From the NCBI RefSeq assembly GCF_049889055.1, contig NZ_JBLTWO010000001.1:558001-622000 (forward strand): a stretch of DNA of 64,000 nt, read 5' to 3'. The notes under the pieces were generated by a model, which did not search any database, was not told where the DNA came from, and was given only the letters and a program-made list of their open reading frames with translations. Position 1 is the stretch's first letter, and every line of letters begins with the position of its first letter. Shown here one piece after another: positions 24,132-32,759 of the stretch. The translations under genes were made by a program, and so were the position numbers. This stretch comes from Rhizorhabdus sp049889055. GTDB lineage: Bacteria > Pseudomonadota > Alphaproteobacteria > Sphingomonadales > Sphingomonadaceae.

Positions 24132-25505
24132 TTACAGTTCGCCCGCCAGATACCGGTCGAGCGTGTCGTGCAGGTGCCGGATGCGCGATTCCTGATAGTT
24201 GGACAGGATCTGCACGCCGGTGGCGCTCGCATACATGCCCTCGCGCTGCCACCGCATGATGTCGGTGTCCTGATCGAGCACGCTGGCCAGGAAGGGATCC
24301 ATGCCCTCGACGCTGCTGAACGGCACATCCTCGGCGATATCGACAACCTGCGCCGGCGTGAAATCACCGCTCGCAGGCTTGGGCCGCAGCACCAGCTGGT
24401 CGAAGATCGAACGGTCGGGATCGTGGCCATCGGGGCGGAAGGTCTGGATCAGGCACAGCCCAGGCGCGGGGTAGAAATTGACGTTGGGAAAGACTGCATA
24501 TTTGATGCTGTCGATCATCTCCGGCACCGAGTGGCCGGCATAATCCAGCCCATGGTCGCGCTGCATCGTCTGCTTCAGCTGCTGCGCCATGACCCAGCGC
24601 GCGGTCTTGCCCGGTGGAACTTCGGACCGCTCGCCCACCATCGAGCCGTCGCCGACCAGCATGGCTTCGAGCAGTTGCTGCTCGCTCATATTGACGTTGG
24701 ACGTGGGGCTGGGCGTCGCCATCGCGCAGAGGTCGCGGCTGACATGGTCGGAAAAGATGTCGTGCTGCATATTATGGTCGCCCACGACGTTGGTCATTTC
24801 CGGGTGGACGACGGGCGTGTGATAGGCCTCCATGAAGGCCTCCTGCGCGAGCTTCCAGTTGCCGGGCAGATGCTTGCGGATATGGGTGTGGACATACCAG
24901 CCGGTCATGTCCCAGTTCGCGAAATGCGCCGGCAGATCCTGCAGATATTCGGCCAGGCTCGGCCCGTCCTTCGCGAAGCTGATGAAGACATTGCCGTTCC
25001 AGCTGTCCACCCGGACCTCGGGCAGGCAGGCCTTAGCCTTGTCGAGCTGAGGAAACTCCCATTCGCAGGGTATCTTTTTGATCGAGCCGGACAGATCCCA
25101 TTCCCAGCCATGGAACGGGCAGGCCAGTGATGCGCTCCAGCCCGCGTCGCCGGACGGCTTCAGCTTGGTGCCGCGGTGCAGGCAGGAATTGACATAGCCC
25201 TTGATGCCGTCGGCCGTGCGGACCAGAACCACGGACAGGCGTGCCAGATCGTAGACGACATAGTCGCCCTCCTCCGCGAGATATTCCTCGCGGGTCGCAT
25301 ATTGCCACACCCGCTTCCACATCCGCTCGATCTCGAGGTCGAAATGGCGCGGCGAGGTGTAGCGTTCGAAGTCGATCGGTCGCAGATCCTGCGGCGGATT
25401 GACCTGCAGCGCTAGGACCGGAGGCAGGTCGCCATCACGGGCGGCAATGTCGGCCCAGGTGTTGTCGGGATATTGCGCGCGCTGCTGCGCCTGCACATCG
25501 GTCAT
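24132..25505 (-). CDS. Rieske non-heme iron oxygenase, alpha subunit
   Basis: 457 residues from ATG 25505 (GGGAG upstream; an ATG at 25562 is less likely). The Rieske motif is intact: SCLHRG near residue 107 and ACPFHGWEWD near residue 128 (C-x-H ... C-x2-H). The catalytic domain has EAFMEAYHTPVVHPEM near residue 230 with the two His ligands, and a distal Asp around DPFLASVLDQD. These alpha subunits hydroxylate or demethylate aromatic or other hydrophobic compounds; they need a reductase and often a ferredoxin, neither of which is adjacent. It is the first gene of the minus-strand catabolic run. Confidence 0.9.
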   Translation of the reverse strand: MTDVQAQQRAQYPDNTWADIAARDGDLPPVLALQVNPPQDLRPIDFERYTSPRHFDLEIERMWKRVWQYATREEYLAEEGDYVVYDLARLSVVLVRTADGIKGYVNSCLHRGTKLKPSGDAGWSASLACPFHGWEWDLSGSIKKIPCEWEFPQLDKAKACLPEVRVDSWNGNVFISFAKDGPSLAEYLQDLPAHFANWDMTGWYVHTHIRKHLPGNWKLAQEAFMEAYHTPVVHPEMTNVVGDHNMQHDIFSDHVSRDLCAMATPSPTSNVNMSEQQLLEAMLVGDGSMVGERSEVPPGKTARWVMAQQLKQTMQRDHGLDYAGHSVPEMIDSIKYAVFPNVNFYPAPGLCLIQTFRPDGHDPDRSIFDQLVLRPKPASGDFTPAQVVDIAEDVPFSSVEGMDPFLASVLDQDTDIMRWQREGMYASATGVQILSNYQESRIRHLHDTLDRYLAGEL

Positions 25506-25554
25506 ATCGCTCTCCCAGGCATCGGGACCGCTCAGCCCCGTGTCGAGCAGGAAT

Positions 25555-25576
25555 ATGAACATGTAGTCACATTCTG
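25555..25576. promoter_or_regulatory. ATGAAC-N10-ATTCTG box, possible cluster operator
   Basis: It lies 50-71 bp upstream of the Rieske start. The left arm shares ATATGAACA with the SMP-30/VOC intergenic box at 19979-19987; the right arm is poorer. Confidence 0.35.
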
Positions 25577-25589
25577 CAACGGCTATTCG

Positions 25590-25611
25590 CTCACCCTGTC
25601 CAAAGGGTGAG
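25590..25611. promoter_or_regulatory. Perfect inverted repeat CTCACCCT-N6-AGGGTGAG
   Basis: This 8-bp inverted repeat sits between dnaE and the Rieske gene, 85 bp upstream of the Rieske start and 33 bp after the dnaE stop. It could be a TetR-type operator or part of a dnaE terminator; there is no T-tract. Confidence 0.4.
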
Positions 25612-25643
25612 GAAGAGCCGCAACGATGAGCCAGCCTTTGCGC

Positions 25644-28600
25644 TTACGCGCCGACCAGATGAAGCTGCGGCCGGCCGGATGTACCGATGCGGGCCGTCAG
25701 GCCGGGCAGCCGCTCGATCCGGGCCACCAGTTCGGCGTCCAGACGGAAATCGCGGCCTAGCAAGACCTCGGCGCGCGAGCCGTCGGGCAGCAGCGCCTTC
25801 AGATACATCTCGCCCCTGCCCCCGCGTTCGTCGGCGACCAGTGCGGCAAGGGCGGGAATGGCTGCCGCATCCGCCGTCTCGACATCGACCCGCAAACGGA
25901 TGGATTCCATCGTGTCGAAACCCTGCAGCGTCCGTATCGTGACCCGGGGGGTCTCCTCGCCCGCACGCCAGTCCAGTTCGACGCGCAGCAGGGCGCAGGC
26001 ACCGGTCTTGGCTGCGGTCTCCAGTTCGGCCGACGCCAGATCGTCGAAGCAGGTCGCGACGAACTGTCCGCTCGAATCGGAGCAAGTCGCCATCATGTAG
26101 CGCTTGCCTTTGGCCGAGGTCCGCCAGCGCGCCTCCTCGATGAGCGCGGCCATCACCGCATTGACCCGCCCGCCATCGGCCGGCGCCGGCAGCGCGCAAA
26201 GGGCAGCGAAGCTGCGGGCGCCATTGGCATCGGCCAGATGCCGGATCTGATCGGTGGGGTGCGAGGAGAAATAGAAGCCGAACGCCTCCTTCTCGGCTCC
26301 CATCCGGTCGATCAGCGTCCAGGACAGTCCGCGATCGATCCGGATCGGGGGAATCCCGCCATCATCGAGGTCGCCGAACAGGCCGCCCTGCCCGCTCTCG
26401 CGCTGCTGTGCCGCGCTCGACGCGTGGGCGAGAATCAGCTCTGCCGAGGCGAACACGCCGGCGCGCTCGTCCTCCAGCGCGTCGAACGCGCCCCCAGCCG
26501 CAAGGCTCTCCAGCTGGCGCCGGTTCAGCAGCCGCGGATCGATCCGGTCGGCGAAATCCTCGAGCGAGCGAAACACGCCCTTGGCCTTGCGCTCGTCGAC
26601 GAGCTGCTCCATCGCCTTCTCGCCGACGCCCTTGAGCGCACCGAGCGCATAGCGCACCGCATGGTCCTCGCCATGGGGCTCTACCGAGAATTCGGCCTCG
26701 CTGTGGTTGATGCAGGGGCCCAGGCACTGAACGCCCATACGCCGCATGTCATCGATGAAAATGGCGAGCTTGTCGGTCTGCGCCATGTCGTAGCACATCG
26801 AGGCGGCGTAGAACTCGGCCTTGTGGTGCGCCTTCAGCCAGGCGGTGTGATAGGCGACGAGCGCATAGGCGGCTGCGTGGCTCTTGTTGAAGCCATAGCC
26901 GGCGAATTTGTCGATCAAGTCGAACAGTTCGTTGGCCTTCTCGGCCCCGATATCGTTCTTCGCACAACCATCGACGAAACGGCTGCGCTGCGCGTCCATC
27001 TCCGCCTTGATCTTCTTGCCCATGGCGCGGCGCAGAAGGTCGGCGTCGCCGAGCGAATAGCCGGCCAGGATCTGCGCGGCCTGCATGACCTGTTCCTGGT
27101 AGACGAAGATGCCGTAGGTCTCGCTCAATATGCCTTCGAGCAGCGGGTGCGGATATTGGATCGGCTCGCGCCCGTTCTTGCGCGCGCCGAAGGTCGGGAT
27201 ATTGTCCATCGGGCCCGGTCGGTAGAGCGAGACGAGCGCGATGATGTCCTCGAAACAGGTGGGCCGCACGGCAGCGAGCGTGCGCCGCATGCCTTCGGAT
27301 TCGAGCTGGAACACACCGACCGTGTCGCCGCGCTGGAGCAGGGCATAAACTTCGGGATCGTCCCAGGTGAGCGCATCGAGGTCGACCTCGATCCCGCGCT
27401 GTTTCAGGAACTGAACCGCCTTCTGCAGCACCGACAGCGTCTTCAGGCCGAGGAAGTCGAACTTCACCAGTCCGGCGCCTTCGACATATTTCATGTCGAA
27501 CTGGGTGACCGGCATGTCCGAGCGCGGATCGCGGTAGAGCGGCACCAGCGCGTCGAGACGGCGGTCGCCGATCACCACGCCGGCGGCATGGGTCGAGCTG
27601 TGGCGCGGTAGCCCTTCGAGCTTCATTGCAAGGTCGAGCAAACGGCGGACCTCGACGTCGCCCTTATACTCGGCCGCCATCTCCGGCACGCCGTTCAGCG
27701 CGCGGTCGAGTGTCCAGGGATCGGTCGGGTGGTTCGGCACCAGCTTGGCGAGGCGGTCGACCTGGCCATAGCTCATCTGGAGGACGCGGCCGGTGTCCTT
27801 GAGCACGGCACGGGCCTTCAGCTTTCCGAAGGTGATGATCTGGGCCACCTGATCGCGGCCATATTTCTGCTGGACGTAGCGGATCACCTCGCCCCGTCGG
27901 GTTTCGCAGAAGTCGATGTCGAAGTCGGGCATCGACACGCGTTCGGGGTTCAGGAAGCGCTCGAACAGCAGACCCAGCCGCAGCGGATCGAGATCGGTGA
28001 TGGTCAGCGACCAGGCGACCAGCGAACCCGCGCCCGACCCACGGCCCGGCCCTACGGGGATGCCCTGCTCCTTCGCCCATTTGATGAAGTCGGCGACGAT
28101 CAGGAAGTAGCCCGGAAAGCCCATCTTGATGATGATGTCGGTCTCGAATGCCAGTCGATCGAAATAGGATTCGCGCTCGAGCGGATCGGTGATGCCGAGC
28201 TTTTGCAGCCGCCGCTCCAACCCTTCGCGCGCATCGCGGCGGAGCATCTCGGCCTCGCCATCGCGGTCGCCGGCGAGACTGGGCAGGATCGGCTTGCGAT
28301 AGGGCGCCGAAACGGCGCAGCGCTGCGCGACCACCAGCGTGTTGGCGAGCGCCTCGGGAAGGTCCTCGAACAGACGCTGCATCTCCGCCGCTGGCTTGAG
28401 CCAGAGGTCGGGCGAACTGCGCGGGCGTTCTGCCGTGTCGATATAGGAAGAGCTGGCGATGCACAGCATCGCGTCGTGTGCGGGGTGGAATTCAGGCTCG
28501 GCGAAGCAGGCCGGGTTGGTGGCGACCAGCGGCAGATCGCGCGCATAGGCCAGGTCGATCAGCGCCGCTTCGGCCTGCTCCTCGACCATATTGCCGCGCC

Positions 28601-29117
28601 GGCACAGCTCGACATAGAGGCGGCCGGGGAAAAAGGCCTGCAGAGTGTCGGCATAGCTTTCTGCCGCAGACTGCTGCTGCTCGGCCAGCAGGCGGGCCAG
28701 GGCGCCCTCGCCCCCCGCCGTCAGCGCGATCAGCCCGTCGGTACGCCCTTCCAGCTTGGACAGCGGGACATGCGCTTCCTCGTGAACCGGCCGTTCCAGA
28801 TGCGCCGCAGAGACCAGCGCGCAGAGATCGTCATAGCCCCGCTCGTCCTGCGCGTAGAGGGCGATCCAGTCGATCACCAGCTGGTCGATCCCCGGCCGAC
28901 GCACGGCGAGCATCGTACCGATGATCGGCTGCACGCCCTCCTTCTTGGCGCCATCTGAAAAGGCCATCGCCGCATAGAGGCCGTTGCGGTCGGTCAGCGC
29001 CGCAGCCGGAAAACCGCGCTTGCGGGCGTGCTTGGCGATCGCCTTCGGATCGATCGCGCCTTCGAGCATCGTGTAGGCGGAGAAGATCCGCAGCGGGACG
29101 AAGGGCTGATAGGGCAT
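25644..29117 (-). CDS. dnaE: DNA polymerase III alpha subunit
   Basis: 1157 residues, normal for DnaE1. Order: PHP domain (FVPLRIFSAYTMLEGAIDP; AALTDRNGLYAAMAFSDGAKK), palm with catalytic Asp pair PDFDIDFCETRRGEV near residue 395, the fingers (VGPGRGSGAGSLVAW; THAAGVVIGDR), helix-hairpin-helix and OB fold toward the C-terminus (LLRVELDWRAGEETPRVTIRTLQ). It is the replicative polymerase. Upstream is a perfect DnaA box (29169-29177). The shorter C-terminus lacking an obvious beta-clamp tail needs comparison. No partner genes are in the window. Confidence 0.96.
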   Translation of the reverse strand: MPYQPFVPLRIFSAYTMLEGAIDPKAIAKHARKRGFPAAALTDRNGLYAAMAFSDGAKKEGVQPIIGTMLAVRRPGIDQLVIDWIALYAQDERGYDDLCALVSAAHLERPVHEEAHVPLSKLEGRTDGLIALTAGGEGALARLLAEQQQSAAESYADTLQAFFPGRLYVELCRRGNMVEEQAEAALIDLAYARDLPLVATNPACFAEPEFHPAHDAMLCIASSSYIDTAERPRSSPDLWLKPAAEMQRLFEDLPEALANTLVVAQRCAVSAPYRKPILPSLAGDRDGEAEMLRRDAREGLERRLQKLGITDPLERESYFDRLAFETDIIIKMGFPGYFLIVADFIKWAKEQGIPVGPGRGSGAGSLVAWSLTITDLDPLRLGLLFERFLNPERVSMPDFDIDFCETRRGEVIRYVQQKYGRDQVAQIITFGKLKARAVLKDTGRVLQMSYGQVDRLAKLVPNHPTDPWTLDRALNGVPEMAAEYKGDVEVRRLLDLAMKLEGLPRHSSTHAAGVVIGDRRLDALVPLYRDPRSDMPVTQFDMKYVEGAGLVKFDFLGLKTLSVLQKAVQFLKQRGIEVDLDALTWDDPEVYALLQRGDTVGVFQLESEGMRRTLAAVRPTCFEDIIALVSLYRPGPMDNIPTFGARKNGREPIQYPHPLLEGILSETYGIFVYQEQVMQAAQILAGYSLGDADLLRRAMGKKIKAEMDAQRSRFVDGCAKNDIGAEKANELFDLIDKFAGYGFNKSHAAAYALVAYHTAWLKAHHKAEFYAASMCYDMAQTDKLAIFIDDMRRMGVQCLGPCINHSEAEFSVEPHGEDHAVRYALGALKGVGEKAMEQLVDERKAKGVFRSLEDFADRIDPRLLNRRQLESLAAGGAFDALEDERAGVFASAELILAHASSAAQQRESGQGGLFGDLDDGGIPPIRIDRGLSWTLIDRMGAEKEAFGFYFSSHPTDQIRHLADANGARSFAALCALPAPADGGRVNAVMAALIEEARWRTSAKGKRYMMATCSDSSGQFVATCFDDLASAELETAAKTGACALLRVELDWRAGEETPRVTIRTLQGFDTMESIRLRVDVETADAAAIPALAALVADERGGRGEMYLKALLPDGSRAEVLLGRDFRLDAELVARIERLPGLTARIGTSGRPQLHLVGA

Positions 29118-29168
29118 GAGTCGGAATGTATGCCCCCCGGAGGGATTCGTCAGCCCTCGCCGCCTGTT

Positions 29169-29177
29169 TTATCCACA
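29169..29177 (+). promoter_or_regulatory. Perfect DnaA box upstream of dnaE
   Basis: TTATCCACA, identical to the high-affinity DnaA box, lies 52 bp upstream of the dnaE start codon, in the 84-bp gap to the TadE-like gene. Confidence 0.6.
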
Positions 29178-29201
29178 GTCTTGGCAGCCAGGCCGGAGCG
29201 A

Positions 29202-29621
29202 CTATGAGGACGGCGCGGTCGGAAAGCAGCTTTCGGCGGCGAGCGTCGTGAGCGTGCTCGGCAGCAATTTGGTCGAGGCGCCCTGATAGGTCGTGGAGAT
29301 CGCGACCTTGGTCATGCCCGACACGGATGAACAGGTCGCTGCGCTGGTCAGCGTGACCGCCGTTGCGCTGATCTTTACCCCATTGGCGGCGGCGCGGGCG
29401 ACGGCATGGCTCTTCACTCCGGCGCTATCGGTACAGCCGGTCGCACCAAGTGCGGCGCAGCGCGCGCTGTTCGTCGCGACCTCCTGCAGCGCCTGGAAGC
29501 TCCACGCCATGCGCGCGCCGTCGATGATCAGGAACATGAAGGCGAGGAAGACCGGTGCCACCAGCGCGAACTCGGTCGCGGTGACGCCGCGCCGGTCCCG
29601 GAGAAGCAGTCGGAGCATCAT
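29202..29621 (-). CDS. TadE-like pilus assembly protein
   Basis: 139 residues. The N-terminus LLRDRRGVTATEFALVAPVFLAFMFLIIDGARMAW is the TadE/TadF signature: basic leader, Gly, then Thr-x-Glu-Phe-Ala and one transmembrane helix. Four Cys occur in the periplasmic tail. TadE-like pseudopilins are needed for tight-adherence (Flp) pilus assembly. It overlaps the gene before it by 4 bp (ATGA), and is the last of three coupled pseudopilin genes. The Tad secretion ATPase and secretin are not in the window. Confidence 0.85.
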   Translation of the reverse strand: MMLRLLLRDRRGVTATEFALVAPVFLAFMFLIIDGARMAWSFQALQEVATNSARCAALGATGCTDSAGVKSHAVARAAANGVKISATAVTLTSAATCSSVSGMTKVAISTTYQGASTKLLPSTLTTLAAESCFPTAPSS

Positions 29622-30130
29622 TCGAGCCGCACCACGGCGGTGCGGGTCTGCGTCAGCGCGCCGCCGAGCATCGCGGCGGGAACGAGCATCGTGTTGCTCG
29701 TCGCGGTCGCCCTGATCGTCATGTAGTAGCCCGCCAGGCTACCATCGCTGCAGGTCGAGTTGCAGGCAGCGGTCGTATAGGTGGGCGCGGCCGATGTGCC
29801 ACCGAGGCAGGCACAGGTCCGCGCGCTGTTGACGCAGTTGGACGTGCCGCCATTGCATCCGACCGTCACCGTAGGCGCGGTCGACAGCTTGGCCGCTGCC
29901 CCGACATAGGTGCCGATCGCGCTCTGGTTGACGGCGGTGCGCCCGTTGAACGCGATCATCGCCCCCTGCTCCACCGCGCTGTCGAGGCGCAACCGCTGGT
30001 GATACCACATGGCGATATCGAGCCCGGCCGTCATCACGAAGAAGAACAGCACCGAGAGCAAAGCAAACTCGATCGTCGCCATGCCGCGCTGGTCGCCGAC
30101 CAGCGGCCCAAAGCTGGGGCGCCGCATCAT
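29618..30130 (-). CDS. TadE/TadF-like pilus assembly protein
   Basis: 170 residues. Leader VGDQRGMATIEFALLSVLFFFVMTAGLDIAMW has the ATIEFAL motif of Tad minor pseudopilins followed by one helix. The tail is Ser/Thr/Ala-rich with several Cys (SNCVNSARTCACLGG; ACNSTCSDG). It is coupled to both neighbours by ATGA overlaps. The Cys-rich tail suggests disulphide-stabilised extracellular structure (inference). Confidence 0.85.
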   Translation of the reverse strand: MMRRPSFGPLVGDQRGMATIEFALLSVLFFFVMTAGLDIAMWYHQRLRLDSAVEQGAMIAFNGRTAVNQSAIGTYVGAAAKLSTAPTVTVGCNGGTSNCVNSARTCACLGGTSAAPTYTTAACNSTCSDGSLAGYYMTIRATATSNTMLVPAAMLGGALTQTRTAVVRLE

Positions 30131-32022
30131 TTGAACAGCGCCACGCTGGCGACGCTGCTCGAAGCGTTCGACACGCCCGTACAGGTGCTGCCGATCGCCG
30201 TTCCGCCGTTCAGGCTGAGCGTGTTCACGATCAGCATCAGGCAGGCCGAGGTGCCCGAGGACATGGACGCGCCGCCGTCGACCACCATGTCGGACTTTGG
30301 CGCATAGACGAGGCCCGAATATTTGCCCGATGCACCGCCACCCAGCTGGGTCGCGCTGCTGCTCTTCGTCATCAGCAGGACATTGGGCACACCATAGCTG
30401 GCGCTGGCCCCCGGCGCGGCGAGGTCGAGCGTGGTGCCTCCCGCGAAGGAGAAGGTGCCGCCGAGCGCGAAGCTGATGTCGGTGCCCTGGATCGTGCCGC
30501 CCGTCCCGTTCGTGAAATTGCCCTTGATGATGTAGATGCCGGCACCGAAGATCGCGGAGGACGACAGCGACAGATTGCCGTTGATCACATGGTTCACCGA
30601 CTTGGGGAACACGATCAGGCTGCCACCCCCGGTGTTCGAGATGTTGCCGTCGGCGCTGAAGACGCCGGCCGCAGCCGTCGCCTTGGTGCAATCGGACGTG
30701 AAACAGACCTGGCTGCCGCCTTCGACCGTAATCGCGTTGCCCGAGCCATCTTTGCCGATGACCACCGTGTTGCCCACCCCGATCGCGACCTTGATGTATG
30801 CGCCACCCGACAGGCTCATGCCGCCGGCAAGGTTGAAGTTGCCGCTGCCGATGTCGATCTTCTTGCCGCCGAGGATCGTCAGCGAGCCGAAACTGTGATC
30901 GCCACTGCCGACGGTGATGGGGTTGTTGGCATTGACCTTGAAATCGCCTGCGACCGTCACCGTCCCGTTGCCGATCGTCATGGTGTCGCCGCTCATGTCG
31001 ATCGAGCCGAAGGTCAGCGTCGATCCTGAAGCGAAGCTGATCTTGCAGCCACCAGGCACGGTCAATTTGCGGATCGTGTAGGTCCCCGCCGGGATGCTGT
31101 AATTGCAGCTATAGGCGCTCGCCTGATATCTGCCTGGTTCGGTGGTCCCGACCGCCTCATAAGCGAGCGTCCAGTCGGTTGCCGGCCCGGTATAGCTGAC
31201 CGTCGTCGGTGCCACCTTCGCGGAGATGCAGGTCGTATTGCCGTCGGCATAATCGGCATCGCTCGTGCCCGTCAGCTTGTTGACCTGACACAGGGCAGAC
31301 TTCACCCCGCTGTCGTCCTTCATCCAGTCGCTCGCCGCGCCCGACTTGTTCTGCAGGATGTTGTTGGCGGTCGGCGATGTCGTGATCGCACTGCCGGGAT
31401 TGTTGACGCTCTTGCCGGCGAGGACCTGCTTGGCCGTGATGGTGGTCCCATAGGGCACGGTGACGCCGGCATTGGTGCCGATCGCGCAACCCGGTGCATT
31501 GATGCTGACGCCACCGGTCAGGGTGATGCCATGGGTCGGCGTCGCCGACAGCGCCGCGATGCAGGGCGGGGCGGTGCTGCTGGTCGTCGAGGTGGTAGCG
31601 GAGCCGGTTGCCGTGACGTCGTAGGACAGCGATGCCGTGAGCACTCTGGCGAGAGCCAGCGGGACCGAGGTCGTGACGGTGACCTGCACCAGTTGCTTGC
31701 CGGTCGGCGCGTCGGTCACCAGCGCCACGGTTGCGGCACTGGCCGGCAGGCCCTGCGCCACAACGACCGCCTTGGCCGAAGCCGTCATCTGCGTGGTGTT
31801 GTTGTTGACGTTATAGGCAAGCGCACCGGCCAGCGCCGCCATGTCGGCGACCCGCTGGTTGGTCGCGTCGGTGGCATAGCCGCGCCCCAGCTCGACCGCG
31901 AAGGCCCCCATGCCGACGATGGTCGTCAGCGACAGCGCACCGATAACGGCAACGCCCCCGCGCGCGCAGCGCGCAAGGCGACCGACAGCGTCGCTGGCTG
32001 ACTTGCTCCAGGCCCGGACCAT
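30127..32022 (-). CDS. TadG-like protein with long beta-solenoid-like region
   Basis: 631 residues. The N-terminus GGVAVIGALSLTTIVGMGAFAVELGRGY is the TadG/TadE-type anchor (residues about 21-48), then VADMAALAGALAYN. From about residue 320 to 595 there is a run of Gly/Ser/Thr/Ile/Val short repeats (GSGDHSFGSLTILGGKKIDI; GGTTLDLAAPGA) that looks like a parallel beta-helix or solenoid. The von Willebrand A motif (DxSxS) of long TadG proteins is not seen. It is first of three coupled genes. Role in surface adhesion is inferred. Confidence 0.75.
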   Translation of the reverse strand: MVRAWSKSASDAVGRLARCARGGVAVIGALSLTTIVGMGAFAVELGRGYATDATNQRVADMAALAGALAYNVNNNTTQMTASAKAVVVAQGLPASAATVALVTDAPTGKQLVQVTVTTSVPLALARVLTASLSYDVTATGSATTSTTSSTAPPCIAALSATPTHGITLTGGVSINAPGCAIGTNAGVTVPYGTTITAKQVLAGKSVNNPGSAITTSPTANNILQNKSGAASDWMKDDSGVKSALCQVNKLTGTSDADYADGNTTCISAKVAPTTVSYTGPATDWTLAYEAVGTTEPGRYQASAYSCNYSIPAGTYTIRKLTVPGGCKISFASGSTLTFGSIDMSGDTMTIGNGTVTVAGDFKVNANNPITVGSGDHSFGSLTILGGKKIDIGSGNFNLAGGMSLSGGAYIKVAIGVGNTVVIGKDGSGNAITVEGGSQVCFTSDCTKATAAAGVFSADGNISNTGGGSLIVFPKSVNHVINGNLSLSSSAIFGAGIYIIKGNFTNGTGGTIQGTDISFALGGTFSFAGGTTLDLAAPGASASYGVPNVLLMTKSSSATQLGGGASGKYSGLVYAPKSDMVVDGGASMSSGTSACLMLIVNTLSLNGGTAIGSTCTGVSNASSSVASVALFK

Positions 32023-32087
32023 GCAGCCGGCCTAGGGAAAAATGCTTAAGGGACCGCCCAGCGGCTATGGTTAATGGGAATGCTGGC

Positions 32088-32759
32088 TCAGGTCAGCCGG
32101 CCTTCGTGCAGGCGGACGACACGGTCCATCCGCTGGGCGAGCCGCTCATTGTGCGTCGCGACCAGCGCCGCCGATCCCTCCTGCCGCACGAGCCGGAGGA
32201 ACTCGGCAAGAACGACATCCGCCGTGGCCTCGTCCAGATTGCCGGTCGGCTCGTCGGCCAGGACCAGCGCCGGCCGGTTGGCGAGCGCGCGCGCCACGGC
32301 GACGCGCTGCTGCTCGCCCCCGGACAGCTGCGATGGGCGGTGGCTGAGGCGTTGCGCCAGGCCGAGCGCGCTCAACAGACCGGCAGCGCGCTCCTGCGCG
32401 GGCTGGGTCTCCGCGCCGTGGATCAGCTGCGGCAATATGACATTCTCGACCGCCGTGAAATCGGGAAGCAAATGGTGGAACTGATAGACGAAACCGAGGC
32501 GGTCGCGCCGGACGCGCGTCCGGCCGACCGAGTCGAGCCGGGCCACTTCCTCGCCGGCGATGCGGATCGATCCCTCGAAGCCGCCTTCGAGCAGGCCTAC
32601 CGCCTGCAGCAGCGTGGACTTGCCCGAGCCCGATGGGCCCAGCAGGGCCACGATCTCGCCCGGCGCGATCGACAGGTCGACCTGGCGGAGCACATGGATG
32701 TCGACATCGGCCTGGCGGAAGGTGCGGGTGAGCGCGCGGACTTCGAGCACGTCACTCAT
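32088..32759 (-). CDS. lolD: Lipoprotein-releasing ABC transporter ATPase
   Basis: 223 residues. Walker A ALLGPSGSGKSTLLQ, signature LSGGEQQRVAVARALAN, Walker B LVLADEPTGNLDEAT and LVATHNERLA are intact. It fits LolD/MacB-type ATPases that power release of outer-membrane lipoproteins from the inner membrane. It overlaps lolC by 8 bp and is third in a proS-lolC-lolD unit. The nearest alternative is a MacB ATPase, but the adjacent LolC/E permease supports LolD. Confidence 0.93.
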   Translation of the reverse strand: MSDVLEVRALTRTFRQADVDIHVLRQVDLSIAPGEIVALLGPSGSGKSTLLQAVGLLEGGFEGSIRIAGEEVARLDSVGRTRVRRDRLGFVYQFHHLLPDFTAVENVILPQLIHGAETQPAQERAAGLLSALGLAQRLSHRPSQLSGGEQQRVAVARALANRPALVLADEPTGNLDEATADVVLAEFLRLVRQEGSAALVATHNERLAQRMDRVVRLHEGRLT

